Origin: Desulfurobacterium pacificum | GTDB taxonomy: Bacteria > Aquificota > Aquificia > Desulfurobacteriales > Desulfurobacteriaceae | Direction: 5' to 3' | DNA: 64,000 nt | NCBI RefSeq assembly: GCF_900182835.1 | Contig: NZ_FXUB01000001.1 | Location: 186,001 to 250,000 of the forward strand | In this document: one piece after another, positions 55,721-64,000 of the stretch | Layout of the letters: each line of letters begins with the position of its first letter | How positions within the stretch are numbered: position 1 is the stretch's first letter | The notes under the pieces: model-generated | Database searches by the model: none | What the model saw: the letters and a program-made list of their open reading frames with translations, nothing else | Told to the model about the DNA's origin: nothing | Position numbers and translations under genes: made by a program

Positions 55721-58700
55721 CAGCTTTTATGCCGTCAACTGCCTTTCTCAGCTCTTTTAAAACTTCCTGATAATCAACCTTTCCCTCTTCTATCCTGTCC
55801 ATCAACTCTTCAAGACTGCGAGTAAACTCTTCAGAAGTATAGAAAGGAAAGCGTTCCGATAAGTACTCGTAAACCTTAATTCCAAGAGAAGTAGGATACA
55901 GGAACTTGCCTTTTTGAACCACGTATTTTCGGTCAAGCAGAGTTTGAACAATCTTTGCGTAGGTAGAAGGTCTACCTATTCCTCTCTTCCTCATCTCTTC
56001 AACCAATTCTCCTTGAGTAAAGGGATAAACTTTGGGGATTTTTCTTTTAATGAGTTTTAAGACGTCAAGTTCCAACTCATCTGTCTCAATATCCAAAAAT
56101 CTCACCTTCATAGGCAAAATCAAATTCCAGCCGTCTTTAACTATTCTTACAACGGCAGTTTCTTCCTCTTTAATTTCAGAAGGTAAAAGGGTTAAGAGTA
56201 TTTCCACCTCTTCAACTTCAACGGGGACCATCTGAGAAGCAATAAACCGCCTGAAAATCAAGTCGTAAAGGGCAAAGTGGTCTTCTGTCATCCTGAAAGT
56301 TGAACCGGAAACCGTTATGAGCGTTCTTAAACCATCTGCATCGGCAGGACGTGTAGGTCTTATACACTCGTGAGCGCCTCCCTCTCCCCACGGTCTCAAT
56401 TTAACGTAATCGGCGCCGAACTTTTCGGAAATATACTCCTTTGCAACCCCCATTCCAGCAGTGGAAACTCTTGTTGAGTCAGTTCTATGGTAAGTAATAA
56501 AACCGCCTTCAAAAAGGTCCTGCGCCAAGTTCATTGTAGTATCTGCCGAAAATCCCAAAACGTTGGACGCTTCTTTTAAGAGTTCTCCGGTGTTGAAGGG
56601 AGGGAGGGGATTTTTCTCCCTTATATTCTTTGAAAGAACGCTGATTTTTAACTTTTCCGCCTCTATCTGGTTTAAAAGTTCTAAATCCTCCACCTTAAAA
56701 GAAAACGTTCCCAACTCCGTCTCTACTTCAATTAAACCTATCTTCTCCTTACTCTCTTCATACCTCTTTATAACCCAACCTAAGACAGGCGTCTGAACTC
56801 TACCGGCAGAAAGCCACTGTTTACCGAAAACGCCCCACAAATGCTCACTTAGAGCAAAACCTATCCACCTGTCGGCAACTCTCCTGACTATCTGGGCTTT
56901 TATGAGGTTTTCATCAACGTCTCTGGGGTTTTCAAGAGCTTCTAAAAACGCCCACTTCGTAATTTCGTGGAACTCCATTCTCCGCATGTTTCTCTGGTAT
57001 GGCTTTAGAACCGTTCCAACGTCCCACCCTATCTTTTCACCTTCGGTATCCGGGTCGCTGGCTATGAGAATTTCATTAACTTCAAGAGAAACTTCTCTCA
57101 AAGCTTTGATTATATCTATCTTATCTACATCAGGCTTCTTTTTACACTTGGAGCAGAAAGGTTCCGTCGTTTGTTCGTTGCAGGCAGAACAGTATTTAAT
57201 GGTATCGTAGTAGGGAATATATCGGTTATCTTCCTCTTTAACTCCCCACAAGCCGTCCCTCACGGTCAGGTCAAAAACGTGTCCCTTTGAAGCGGTAAGG
57301 AGGAAAACCTTTTTCCCCGTGTTTATCTCGTAAACGTCAACGGTCTTTATCTTTCTCCTTACAGGTTTATCGAAAAATCCCGCTATCGTTCTTGCCTTGT
57401 TAGGTGACTCAACAACAACCAAAGCAGTGGTAACTAAGTTCTTCGTCTCTGCAGTTATCTTCCCAGAGAGAATCTCTTTCACTCTTTCCCTATCTTCATC
57501 AACCTTTCTGAAAATTCTCTTTAACTCCTCTTCAGTTATCAGCTGAAAGCCAAACTTTTCTGCAAGTTTTCTTCCTTTATCCTCATCTAAAACTTTGAAA
57601 GTGATATCTTCAAGGAAAACGGTTAACCTTTTCTTAAGAGAATTTAAAGCCTTCAAGTCATCAACAATCGTTAAGGCAACGCCTTTTGTCAAACCGCCAG
57701 CAAACATTCGCGAAGTTCTACCGGAAGCTTGAACGTAACCTGCCGCATCACCGACAACTACGTAAAGTTCTCCGTTGATTTCCTTTAAAGAAACAGATTC
57801 TGAACGCCTTATCTTTTGCAAGAAACTCTCGTCTGAAAGATAACGTTCAAGAAAAGATTTAATCTCTTCCAACTTTTCCTTTATCTTTGGATACCTGTCA
57901 ATTAACTCCTCTTTCAGGCTTAAATACTTCTTTAGGTAGTTTATGTAGCCCAAAACTTTTGTGCTTTCTTCTGAAGGAAAGAGTTCTCTCAAAGCTATAA
58001 GAAGCCCAAAAAGGCGAATAGGGGAAAGAGTTAACTTAACGCTGAACTCCATTTTGGGAACGCCGATAAAAACGGCATATCTGACAGCCTGAGGCAGGTC
58101 TATTCCTCTGGCAAGGGGGTTACGATAACTTGAGATACCTACAACCGCTTCTATCTCGCCATCTATGAACTTTTGCTGGTTTTCCGGCGTGAAATCTTCA
58201 TAAGATATGGCTGTAATGCCGTTTTCCGAAAAGAAATCAACTACCTTATCAACGTATTCTCTGCCAAAATCTGAAGCTACGAAGACGAAAACGCCTCTAC
58301 CCCACTTTTTGATAAGTTCAAGGGATTTCTTAAGGTAATCTGTATCTGTATAGATAAGGATATCTTCAACGTTGCGGAGGGTGGTGGCGGATTTTCCAAC
58401 TTCAAATCCTAAAAGCTCTCTGAAAAGTTTTACTCTCTTTGAACGGGGTTGGGACGTTGCAGAAGAAACAACCAAAACGTTCTTTATCTGTTCTCTCTTC
58501 TTTTCCAATATAGCTTCTAGTTTGCGAATCCTCTCAATAAGTTTTTTGTCAGCCTTTTCGCCAAGCTTAGCCAAAAGGGATTTAAGGTCTATCACTTTTA
58601 AAGCTAATTCAAAATCTTTCTCGTCAAACCCTAAAAGACCTATAACTTTGTCAACGTTTTTGGCGCTCTTTAAAAGGGAATCAACGTCATCAACGAAAAC

Positions 58701-59267
58701 GAAGTTAAAAGGTTTAGGAATTATGTCGTAGTTTCTGTAAAGAAAGTTCGTAGTCGTAATAAGAATTTCAAAATCACCGCTCTTTATAGCTTCCTTCTCA
58801 CTTTTCTTTCCTGTATAGGCAACAATTTTTTTATCTGTCCATTTACTTAAACGCTCTTTAGTCTGCATAACCAAAAGTTTAGAAGGAACTATCACGTAAA
58901 CTTTTCCCTCAATAAAAGCTGCAGTTACAAGCCCCCACGTTGTTTTACCAACGCCTGTAGGTGCAATAAGCGTAAAAGATTTACCTAAAGCAACCCTCTT
59001 GGTCCAGGTAATCTGTAAGTTCCAAGGAGTAAATCCCGTCTTTTCTTTAAAGAAGTCACAATACTTGGAAACGAAAGAATCAAGTTCGCACAGTATTTCA
59101 AAGTTTTTTAGGTTCTCTCCTAAGGCACGGCAGACTTCTTGAGGTGACTGGTAAGAAATCTCAAAGGATAAACATTTTTCACATGGAAGTCCTTTTTTCA
59201 AGCGTTCATCGGATATAAGACCGCCACAGTTAGGGCACATTCTATGAAATTCAGCTATTTTTTGCAT
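55710..59267 (-). CDS. rgy: Reverse gyrase
   Basis: The 1185-residue protein joins an SF2 helicase half and a type IA topoisomerase half. Seen in order are an N-terminal zinc finger (C11, C14, C29, C32), Walker A APTGVGKTTWG near 105, a DDVD box (FVFVDDVDSLL), a helicase-C region with QASGRTSRMFAGG near 512, then the TOPRIM start VVESPNKARTIAGFF near 628, a second zinc finger (CSAC, CSKC) near 683, DPDTEGEKIGWD, the active-site Tyr in GGFITYHRTDSTRVS and GIGRPSTYAKI. It introduces positive supercoils and is the hallmark of thermophiles growing above about 60-70 C. Confidence 0.98.
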   Translation of the reverse strand: MQKIAEFHRMCPNCGGLISDERLKKGLPCEKCLSFEISYQSPQEVCRALGENLKNFEILCELDSFVSKYCDFFKEKTGFTPWNLQITWTKRVALGKSFTLIAPTGVGKTTWGLVTAAFIEGKVYVIVPSKLLVMQTKERLSKWTDKKIVAYTGKKSEKEAIKSGDFEILITTTNFLYRNYDIIPKPFNFVFVDDVDSLLKSAKNVDKVIGLLGFDEKDFELALKVIDLKSLLAKLGEKADKKLIERIRKLEAILEKKREQIKNVLVVSSATSQPRSKRVKLFRELLGFEVGKSATTLRNVEDILIYTDTDYLKKSLELIKKWGRGVFVFVASDFGREYVDKVVDFFSENGITAISYEDFTPENQQKFIDGEIEAVVGISSYRNPLARGIDLPQAVRYAVFIGVPKMEFSVKLTLSPIRLFGLLIALRELFPSEESTKVLGYINYLKKYLSLKEELIDRYPKIKEKLEEIKSFLERYLSDESFLQKIRRSESVSLKEINGELYVVVGDAAGYVQASGRTSRMFAGGLTKGVALTIVDDLKALNSLKKRLTVFLEDITFKVLDEDKGRKLAEKFGFQLITEEELKRIFRKVDEDRERVKEILSGKITAETKNLVTTALVVVESPNKARTIAGFFDKPVRRKIKTVDVYEINTGKKVFLLTASKGHVFDLTVRDGLWGVKEEDNRYIPYYDTIKYCSACNEQTTEPFCSKCKKKPDVDKIDIIKALREVSLEVNEILIASDPDTEGEKIGWDVGTVLKPYQRNMRRMEFHEITKWAFLEALENPRDVDENLIKAQIVRRVADRWIGFALSEHLWGVFGKQWLSAGRVQTPVLGWVIKRYEESKEKIGLIEVETELGTFSFKVEDLELLNQIEAEKLKISVLSKNIREKNPLPPFNTGELLKEASNVLGFSADTTMNLAQDLFEGGFITYHRTDSTRVSTAGMGVAKEYISEKFGADYVKLRPWGEGGAHECIRPTRPADADGLRTLITVSGSTFRMTEDHFALYDLIFRRFIASQMVPVEVEEVEILLTLLPSEIKEEETAVVRIVKDGWNLILPMKVRFLDIETDELELDVLKLIKRKIPKVYPFTQGELVEEMRKRGIGRPSTYAKIVQTLLDRKYVVQKGKFLYPTSLGIKVYEYLSERFPFYTSEEFTRSLEELMDRIEEGKVDYQEVLKELRKAVDGIKAVKV

Positions 59268-59273
59268 GATTAA

Positions 59274-59723
59274 CTATTCTCCCCAGTTGTTCTTTCTTAA
59301 AACAAGTTTGTATTTTTTACTTACAATCTCAATAGCATTAGATTTATATTCTTCTTCATAGATTCTACATATGTTTTGTAAAAGGCGAGGAATTTCGTTA
59401 ACCGCTATATCATAAACATCATCAAAATCAATAACATCATAATCATGAACACATATATGTCTGAATCCTGCAATGCTCTCCCAATCTTCATACGGATATT
59501 TATCAAAAATATTCGTCTGTGTAAGAAGCTTCCAAACATTTTCACCTATATTCTCAAGCCTTTTAGCTATTGCGTCTCTTTTTTCATCCATCGTTTCCTT
59601 CTCACTTTCTACAAATTCTTTTTTATCAACTCCTTTAATTCGTTTTGAAACCTTCAAACAATCCCTGACAATTCTTTCAAGATAACCCCTTACCTTTTCA
59701 GAAGAAAATCTTTTAGAAGACAC
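59274..59723 (-). CDS. hepT: HepT-like RNase toxin (DUF86/HEPN)
   Basis: The 149-residue helical HEPN protein has the active motif R-HICV-H-D-Y (RX4HXY) near residues 88-95. In the characterised MntA/HepT pair, the toxin cleaves RNA and the antitoxin AMPylates the motif Tyr. It overlaps the nucleotidyltransferase gene by 11 bp and lies downstream of it. It is longer than many HepT proteins owing to an N-terminal insert rich in Lys and Glu. Confidence 0.9.
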   Translation of the reverse strand: MSSKRFSSEKVRGYLERIVRDCLKVSKRIKGVDKKEFVESEKETMDEKRDAIAKRLENIGENVWKLLTQTNIFDKYPYEDWESIAGFRHICVHDYDVIDFDDVYDIAVNEIPRLLQNICRIYEEEYKSNAIEIVSKKYKLVLRKNNWGE

Positions 59724-60030
59724 TTTTAAAACTCCTTTTTACACTTTTTGCAAACGATGGAAGAATTCCCCTTTCTAAAACTTTTTCCTTGATAATATCA
59801 ACTCTACGCCCCAACAAGGATTCAAGATAATTTTTAAGCTTTAGAGTATTTCTGTAACTATCCTTTTTACTATCTATTCTTACTATCAAATCCACATCAC
59901 TGTCTCCCCTTTGACTACCCAGACCGAAAGACCCAAAAACGCCTATATGAATAACCCCATACTTTTCTTCCAATTCTCTCCTATGTCTACGTAATATTTC
60001 CTGTACTTCTTCATAGTTCTCAACCATCAT
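59713..60030 (-). CDS. mntA: MntA-type minimal nucleotidyltransferase antitoxin
   Basis: The start chosen is ATG at 60030 (a GTG at 60039 is in frame); the ribosome-binding site is weak. The 105-residue protein carries the catalytic GSFGLGSQRGDSDVDLIV, matching GSX10DXD, plus a third acidic residue in RRVDIIKEK. It should AMPylate and neutralise HepT. The gene sits 31 bp downstream of the ABC ATPase gene, in the place where permease genes would be expected. Confidence 0.9.
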   Translation of the reverse strand: MMVENYEEVQEILRRHRRELEEKYGVIHIGVFGSFGLGSQRGDSDVDLIVRIDSKKDSYRNTLKLKNYLESLLGRRVDIIKEKVLERGILPSFAKSVKRSFKSVF

Positions 60031-60060
60031 TCTACCCACAAAGCCTTATACTAAAATATA

Positions 60061-61713
60061 TTACATAACTGAAAGGACAAAAACGTCTTCCATTGTTGGT
60101 TTAACTCTTTCTATCTTTCCAATTTTTAGTTCCTTTTTGAGTCGCTCAACCGTAACAGCGTCAGTATATATTCTTACCTTTCTTCCGAAAACGGTAACTT
60201 TCAATCCCCTTTTTTTAAGAAGGGAATAAAGCCTAAATGGAGAATCTGTAAATATCTCGTAAACTCCACCCACCTTTTCTTCTACCTCTCTTTTAAGTTC
60301 ATCTGGACTGCCTTCCTTAAAAATCCCCCCCTCCCTCATCAAAAACACCCTATCGCAAAACTCCGCTTCATCCATATAGTGAGTGGTCACAAGGGACGTA
60401 ACGCCCCTTTTAGAAAGTTCTCTGATAATCTGCCAGAAGACGTTCCTTTCAACAGGGTCAACGCCGCTGGTCGGTTCATCCAAAAACAAAATAACAGGGT
60501 AATGAAGAAGAGCAGCAGCAAGGGCAACTCTCTGCTTAACTCCTAATGGAAGAGAAGATACAAGAGCAGATTTAAACTTATCTAACTGTAAAATCTCAAG
60601 GAACTGCTTTATCCTTCGCTTTAAATCTTTAAACGGCACATCGTAAACAGAACCCCAAAGAATGAGATTTTCATTAACGGTCATATCTTCATAGAGAGAA
60701 AACTTTTGAGACGTATACCCTATGATTTTTCTGCACCTCTCAACGTTTCTATAACCTGCAATTTCAACGTAACCAGAATCTCTATCGTATATACCTAAAA
60801 TCGTTTTTATCAACGTGGTTTTACCTGCGCCGTTTGGTCCTAAAAATCCCGCTATCTCACCTCTTTTAATCGTTAAAGATACGTTATCAACGGCAACGAA
60901 ATCACCAAACTTTTTCGTAACGTTTCTAACAATAACGGCGTTTTCCGGAACGTTAACAACGCTTTTAAAAGGAACAGACACACGAACCTGGTTTCTTTCT
61001 ATCTCCTCGTTAAAGTAGTCTTCAAGGGAAACCTCTCCCGGCTTAAAACGCAGAACTATCTCTCCGTTTTCCATAACGAAAACGAACGTTCCCCTCTCTG
61101 CCTCATCAATGTAAGAGGTTGAAACTAAAAACGTTATTTTCTCCTTCTCTGAAAAGGTGTAAATCAGATTCCAGATTTCTCTCCTTGAAACAGGGTCAAC
61201 GCCCGTTGTAGGTTCATCAAGAATGACAATCTCTGGATTGTGCATAAGGGAACAGCAGATTCCTAACTTCTGCTTCATTCCACCGGAAAGGTGCTCTACT
61301 TTTCGGTTTTTAAAAGGGGCAAGCCCCGTAATCTTCAAAAACAACTCTTTTTTCTCTTCCTTTTCTTTTCCTTCAATACCCCTCAGAGCAGCGAAAAAGT
61401 CAAGGTTTTCCTCTACAGATAATCGCTGGTAGAGATTGAGTCCGAGCCCCTGCGGCATGAAGGATATTTTCTCTCTTATCTTTTCAACTTCCTCATCGTT
61501 ATTGGGGTCAAAACCTAAAACGGAAACCTTACCTGAAGAGTACTTGATTACTCCAGCAACAGATTTAAAGAGAGAAGATTTGCCGGCGCCGTCTGGTCCT
61601 ACGAACAGATAAATTCCTCCCCTTTTAACAGAAAAGGAGACGCCTTTAACAGCAACAGTTCCGTTTTTATAAGCAACGAACAGGTTTTCAACTTCAACAA
61701 CCTTTTCTGTCAA
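60061..61713 (-). CDS. Double-ATPase subunit of an ABC-2-type exporter (YbhF-like)
   Basis: The 550-residue protein has two complete nucleotide-binding domains. The first has Walker A GPDGAGKSS (Asp in place of Asn) near 34, signature LSGGMKQKL and LDEPTTGVDP. The second has GPNGAGKTT near 295, a relaxed signature SSLPLGVKQRVALAAAL and LDEPTSGVDP. Tandem ATPases of this type drive YbhFSR-like drug or metal export with a HlyD-family adaptor and TolC. No permease gene follows. It starts 5 bp after the HlyD-family gene. Confidence 0.92.
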   Translation of the reverse strand: MTEKVVEVENLFVAYKNGTVAVKGVSFSVKRGGIYLFVGPDGAGKSSLFKSVAGVIKYSSGKVSVLGFDPNNDEEVEKIREKISFMPQGLGLNLYQRLSVEENLDFFAALRGIEGKEKEEKKELFLKITGLAPFKNRKVEHLSGGMKQKLGICCSLMHNPEIVILDEPTTGVDPVSRREIWNLIYTFSEKEKITFLVSTSYIDEAERGTFVFVMENGEIVLRFKPGEVSLEDYFNEEIERNQVRVSVPFKSVVNVPENAVIVRNVTKKFGDFVAVDNVSLTIKRGEIAGFLGPNGAGKTTLIKTILGIYDRDSGYVEIAGYRNVERCRKIIGYTSQKFSLYEDMTVNENLILWGSVYDVPFKDLKRRIKQFLEILQLDKFKSALVSSLPLGVKQRVALAAALLHYPVILFLDEPTSGVDPVERNVFWQIIRELSKRGVTSLVTTHYMDEAEFCDRVFLMREGGIFKEGSPDELKREVEEKVGGVYEIFTDSPFRLYSLLKKRGLKVTVFGRKVRIYTDAVTVERLKKELKIGKIERVKPTMEDVFVLSVM

Positions 61714-61718
61714 CTCTT

Positions 61719-62885
61719 TTACCTTAAATAGATGTAGCAGTCTGCAGGCATTCCGGGTTTTAGGAGGTGGTGGGGATTTTTAACAACCCTCAATTTAACT
61801 TTAAATACCTCTTTTACCCTTTCCTCCTTCGTTTGAACCTCTTTAGGCGTAAACTCTGCGCGGGAACTCACGTAAGTAAGTCGAACCGGAAACTTTCTGT
61901 TGGGGTAAGTATCAACCTTCAGGTAACCTTTCTGTCCTATACTCAAAAAGCCAACTTTACTTTCGGGAACGTAACCCTCAAAATAGACGTCATCGGGATT
62001 ATAGAGGGTAAACAACCGGTAACCGGCTGGAATCACCTCTCCCGGTTCAACCATCTTCTCCATTACAATTCCATCAATCGGAGAACGAATTTTCATATCT
62101 TTTAAAACAGCTTCTAACCTTTCAAGTTCCGCCTCTGCCTGACGGCTTTTCTCTCTATAAGCAGAAACAACCGATTTCAACGCCTTTAAGTTTTCTTCCA
62201 TTGAAGCGATTTTATGTTTCAAAGAAGGAATCTCTTTTAGCTTTTCTTCGGCAAGCTTTAGTTGCCTGCGGGCTATCTGCAAATTCTCTTTAGCCTTTTC
62301 AACTTCTGCTGCAGCCGTTTTCTCCCTATCAAGTAGCTGTTTATAGTTCAGCTCAACTCTCTCAAACTTGTCCTTTGAAATAACCCTCCTTTCGTAGAGA
62401 GATTTAAAGCGTTTGTAGTCCTTTTCCGCTTTGGACAAAGCGGAACGAACCGAAGAGAGAGAAAATTCCGCCTGTTTTACTGCAATCTGGCACTCTTTAA
62501 CTCTACTTTTAGCTATCTCTATCTCTTCAGGAACGGAAGAGTGAAGTTCCTTTAACTTTTCCTGAAGAGATTTGATTTCTTCTCTTAAAGACAAAGCCTC
62601 TTTTTCCTTTGCTTCAACAACGTTTTGGGAAGACTTTAAAAGCGCCTCTGCCCCTCTTACTTGAGCTCTTAACTCTTTAGAATCAAGAACGGCTAAAACC
62701 TGCCCTTTCTTAACGGAATCTCCCTCTTTTACCAACACTTTCTCAACCTTTCCAGGATACTTGTTTCCTACGTCGTACTCGTCACACTCTATTCTGCCGT
62801 TAACGTATAAAAGGTTTGCATTTTCTTTTTTCCCGCAACCAAAAACCGCCGCAAACAGCAGTAAAACAACAAATATTCTTTTCAT
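61719..62885 (-). CDS. HlyD-family membrane-fusion protein
   Basis: The 388-residue product has a lipoprotein-like leader (LLLFAAVFGCGKK, lipobox AVFGC at about 13-17), a biotinyl-lipoyl segment split around a long coiled coil (about 75-255), and a C-terminal beta barrel (GYLKVDTYPNRKFPV, LKPGMPADCYIYL). Such adaptors bridge inner-membrane transporters to TolC. It overlaps the TolC-family gene by 4 bp. A GGGGATTTTT motif with a GGAGGTGGT flank lies near its 3' end (61772-61781). Confidence 0.93.
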   Translation of the reverse strand: MKRIFVVLLLFAAVFGCGKKENANLLYVNGRIECDEYDVGNKYPGKVEKVLVKEGDSVKKGQVLAVLDSKELRAQVRGAEALLKSSQNVVEAKEKEALSLREEIKSLQEKLKELHSSVPEEIEIAKSRVKECQIAVKQAEFSLSSVRSALSKAEKDYKRFKSLYERRVISKDKFERVELNYKQLLDREKTAAAEVEKAKENLQIARRQLKLAEEKLKEIPSLKHKIASMEENLKALKSVVSAYREKSRQAEAELERLEAVLKDMKIRSPIDGIVMEKMVEPGEVIPAGYRLFTLYNPDDVYFEGYVPESKVGFLSIGQKGYLKVDTYPNRKFPVRLTYVSSRAEFTPKEVQTKEERVKEVFKVKLRVVKNPHHLLKPGMPADCYIYLR

Positions 62886-64000
62886 CTCTCTATTCTCTTT
62901 CCGATTGCGTATTCAAGGTCGGCTACTGCCCTGCTGTAATCTGCAACAGCGGAGTTGAGAATACCTTTAGCTTTTGTAAGGTAGGCTATGGCGTCAACTA
63001 CTTCCGTTGACGTTCCAACGTGTTCTTTATACCTTTCCTTAGAATCTTTTAGAAGTTCTTCCGCTTCTCTGACCATCGCTTTGGCAGTCTCTATCCTTTT
63101 CTGGGCAGTTTTAAGCTTTGAGTAAGCTGCCGTAACCTGCAGTTTAACGGCGTTTACAGCTTTTTCATACTCGTAGTCAACTTTCCTTCTCATTCCTTTA
63201 GCTTCTTCTACTCTGAAAAACCTGTATCCCCCTTCAAAAAGTGGAAGCGAAACGCCAAGCGAAACCTGAACGTTATCAAAATTGCCGTTCATCGGATACT
63301 GGTCTGTCTTTTCGTAGGTAAGGTTGAGAAAAACGTCAGGAGAGAAAGAAGCGTAACTCATCTTTACCCCTTCATCAGCAGCCTTCTTTTCAAGTTTTAA
63401 CGCTTTTAAAATCGGTCTGTTTTTAAGCGCCAACTTGATAAGTTCTTTTAAACTCTCTTTCACCTTTACAAAATCGGTTTTTATTGGAACGTTTTCATCT
63501 TTAAGGGTATATCCTGTATCTTCTTTTAGCTTTTCAATAGCGACCTTGTAGGCGTTTTTAGCTTTTTCTAAAGACTCCTCAGCTTCTTTCAGATTTACTT
63601 CCGCTTCTAAAAGGTCTCTCCGCGCTACTATTCCTTCGTCGTAAAAGGCTTTGACGGTTTTATAGTGGCTTTCAGCAGCCTTTAAATACTCTTTTGCTAT
63701 AAGAACGGCGTTTTTCGCTTCTACTGCCGTATAGAAATCTTTTTTCACCTGGCAGACAATCCTGTTGGTAACTTCTTCAAACTGGTAGAAGGAAGCGGTA
63801 TGTATTTTCTTTTTTATCTCTTTGTTAAGTATTAACTTCCCGCCCATGAAGATAGGTTGCGTGGCGGAAACTTTGAACATGTAAAAGTTCTTTTCAAAAA
63901 GGGAAAAGTTCATAGGCGGCAACCCGGGAATACTCATAGAGTAGGAAGGGACGTCTGAAAGGTGAGTTTTAAAGTATTCCAACTTAACGTCTGGGAAGAA
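62882..64000 (-). CDS. TolC-family outer-membrane efflux protein (5' end outside window)
   Basis: The frame stays open to the window edge, so the real start is upstream; the first residues seen, FFPDVKLEYF, are typical of a TolC strand after a helix. The 373 visible residues contain two OEP repeats with long helices (VEAKNAVLIAKEYLKAAE, LLEAEVNLKEAEESLEKAK, AVADLEYAIGKRI) and beta segments (VQVSLGVSLPLFEGGY). It provides the outer-membrane duct for the exporter encoded by the next two genes. Confidence 0.93.
   Translation of the reverse strand, partial: FFPDVKLEYFKTHLSDVPSYSMSIPGLPPMNFSLFEKNFYMFKVSATQPIFMGGKLILNKEIKKKIHTASFYQFEEVTNRIVCQVKKDFYTAVEAKNAVLIAKEYLKAAESHYKTVKAFYDEGIVARRDLLEAEVNLKEAEESLEKAKNAYKVAIEKLKEDTGYTLKDENVPIKTDFVKVKESLKELIKLALKNRPILKALKLEKKAADEGVKMSYASFSPDVFLNLTYEKTDQYPMNGNFDNVQVSLGVSLPLFEGGYRFFRVEEAKGMRRKVDYEYEKAVNAVKLQVTAAYSKLKTAQKRIETAKAMVREAEELLKDSKERYKEHVGTSTEVVDAIAYLTKAKGILNSAVADYSRAVADLEYAIGKRIER

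Overview
The window looks like chromosomal DNA from a thermophilic, probably anaerobic, diderm bacterium of the Aquificota, most like Desulfurobacterium and relatives. This is inferred from a complete reverse gyrase, low GC content by eye, LPS genes (an LpxI-type hydrolase, a heptose epimerase), outer-membrane proteins, an archaeal-type 3-dehydroquinate synthase II and molybdenum-cofactor genes. No database search was possible. Genes are packed tightly, often with 4-20 bp overlaps. No stretch over 300 bp lacks a gene, and I see no tRNA, rRNA, CRISPR array or insertion sequence.

Positions 1-8632 (minus strand) hold the most unusual block. In transcription order it reads: DUF2202 ferritin-like protein with a duplicated C-terminal domain, a Gln-rich 100-residue protein, a DUF4405 membrane protein with helical repeats, a PqqD-like protein, an ATP-grasp ligase, two tiny Cys-rich peptides (43 and 40 residues), a PLP-dependent decarboxylase-like enzyme, a urea-transporter/M23-peptidase fusion, an outer-membrane beta-barrel and a secreted helical-repeat protein. 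Upstream is an NtrC-type two-component pair (8776-11183). Between them lie a good sigma-54 promoter match (8668-8686) and a perfect 8-2-8 palindrome (8755-8772). My reading is a sigma-54-controlled peptide-modification or metal-handling system. The biochemical role is inference.

Positions 8776-12854 continue with lpxI, nusB and ribH. Positions 12988-21226 (plus) carry gyrB, a GGCT-fold protein, a YjbQ-family protein, hemH, hemY/hemG-type oxidase, glmS and purU. Positions 21227-25275 (minus) carry secG, tpiA, clpX and a membrane HD-GYP protein. trpF and a two-Cys ferritin-like protein (plus) end at a clear terminator. Positions 26577-38774 (minus) form a long housekeeping series from a small CcsA/ResB-like pair through ligA, hslO, purB, aspS, a thioesterase, yggS, DHQ synthase II and hldD.

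Positions 38854-40677 (plus) are a molybdenum-cofactor operon (MoaC-MogA fusion, mobA with an apparent CTG start, moaE). After a Uma2-family gene and a ProC-like gene on the minus strand, 42167-55720 (plus) is one continuous series: a DHH-CBS-tRNA nucleotidyltransferase fusion, gspC-D-E-F, pilM-N-O-P-Q and truB, so one operon encodes two secretins. Positions 55710-64000 (minus) carry reverse gyrase, a MntA/HepT toxin-antitoxin pair and a TolC/HlyD/double-ATPase exporter whose permease genes are not visible.

Across the whole window the decamer GGGGATTTTT occurs about 15 times exactly, on both strands and in several reading frames, usually behind a purine- and GGTGG-rich flank. That is far above chance and is a candidate DNA uptake sequence or other genome-scale DNA signal.
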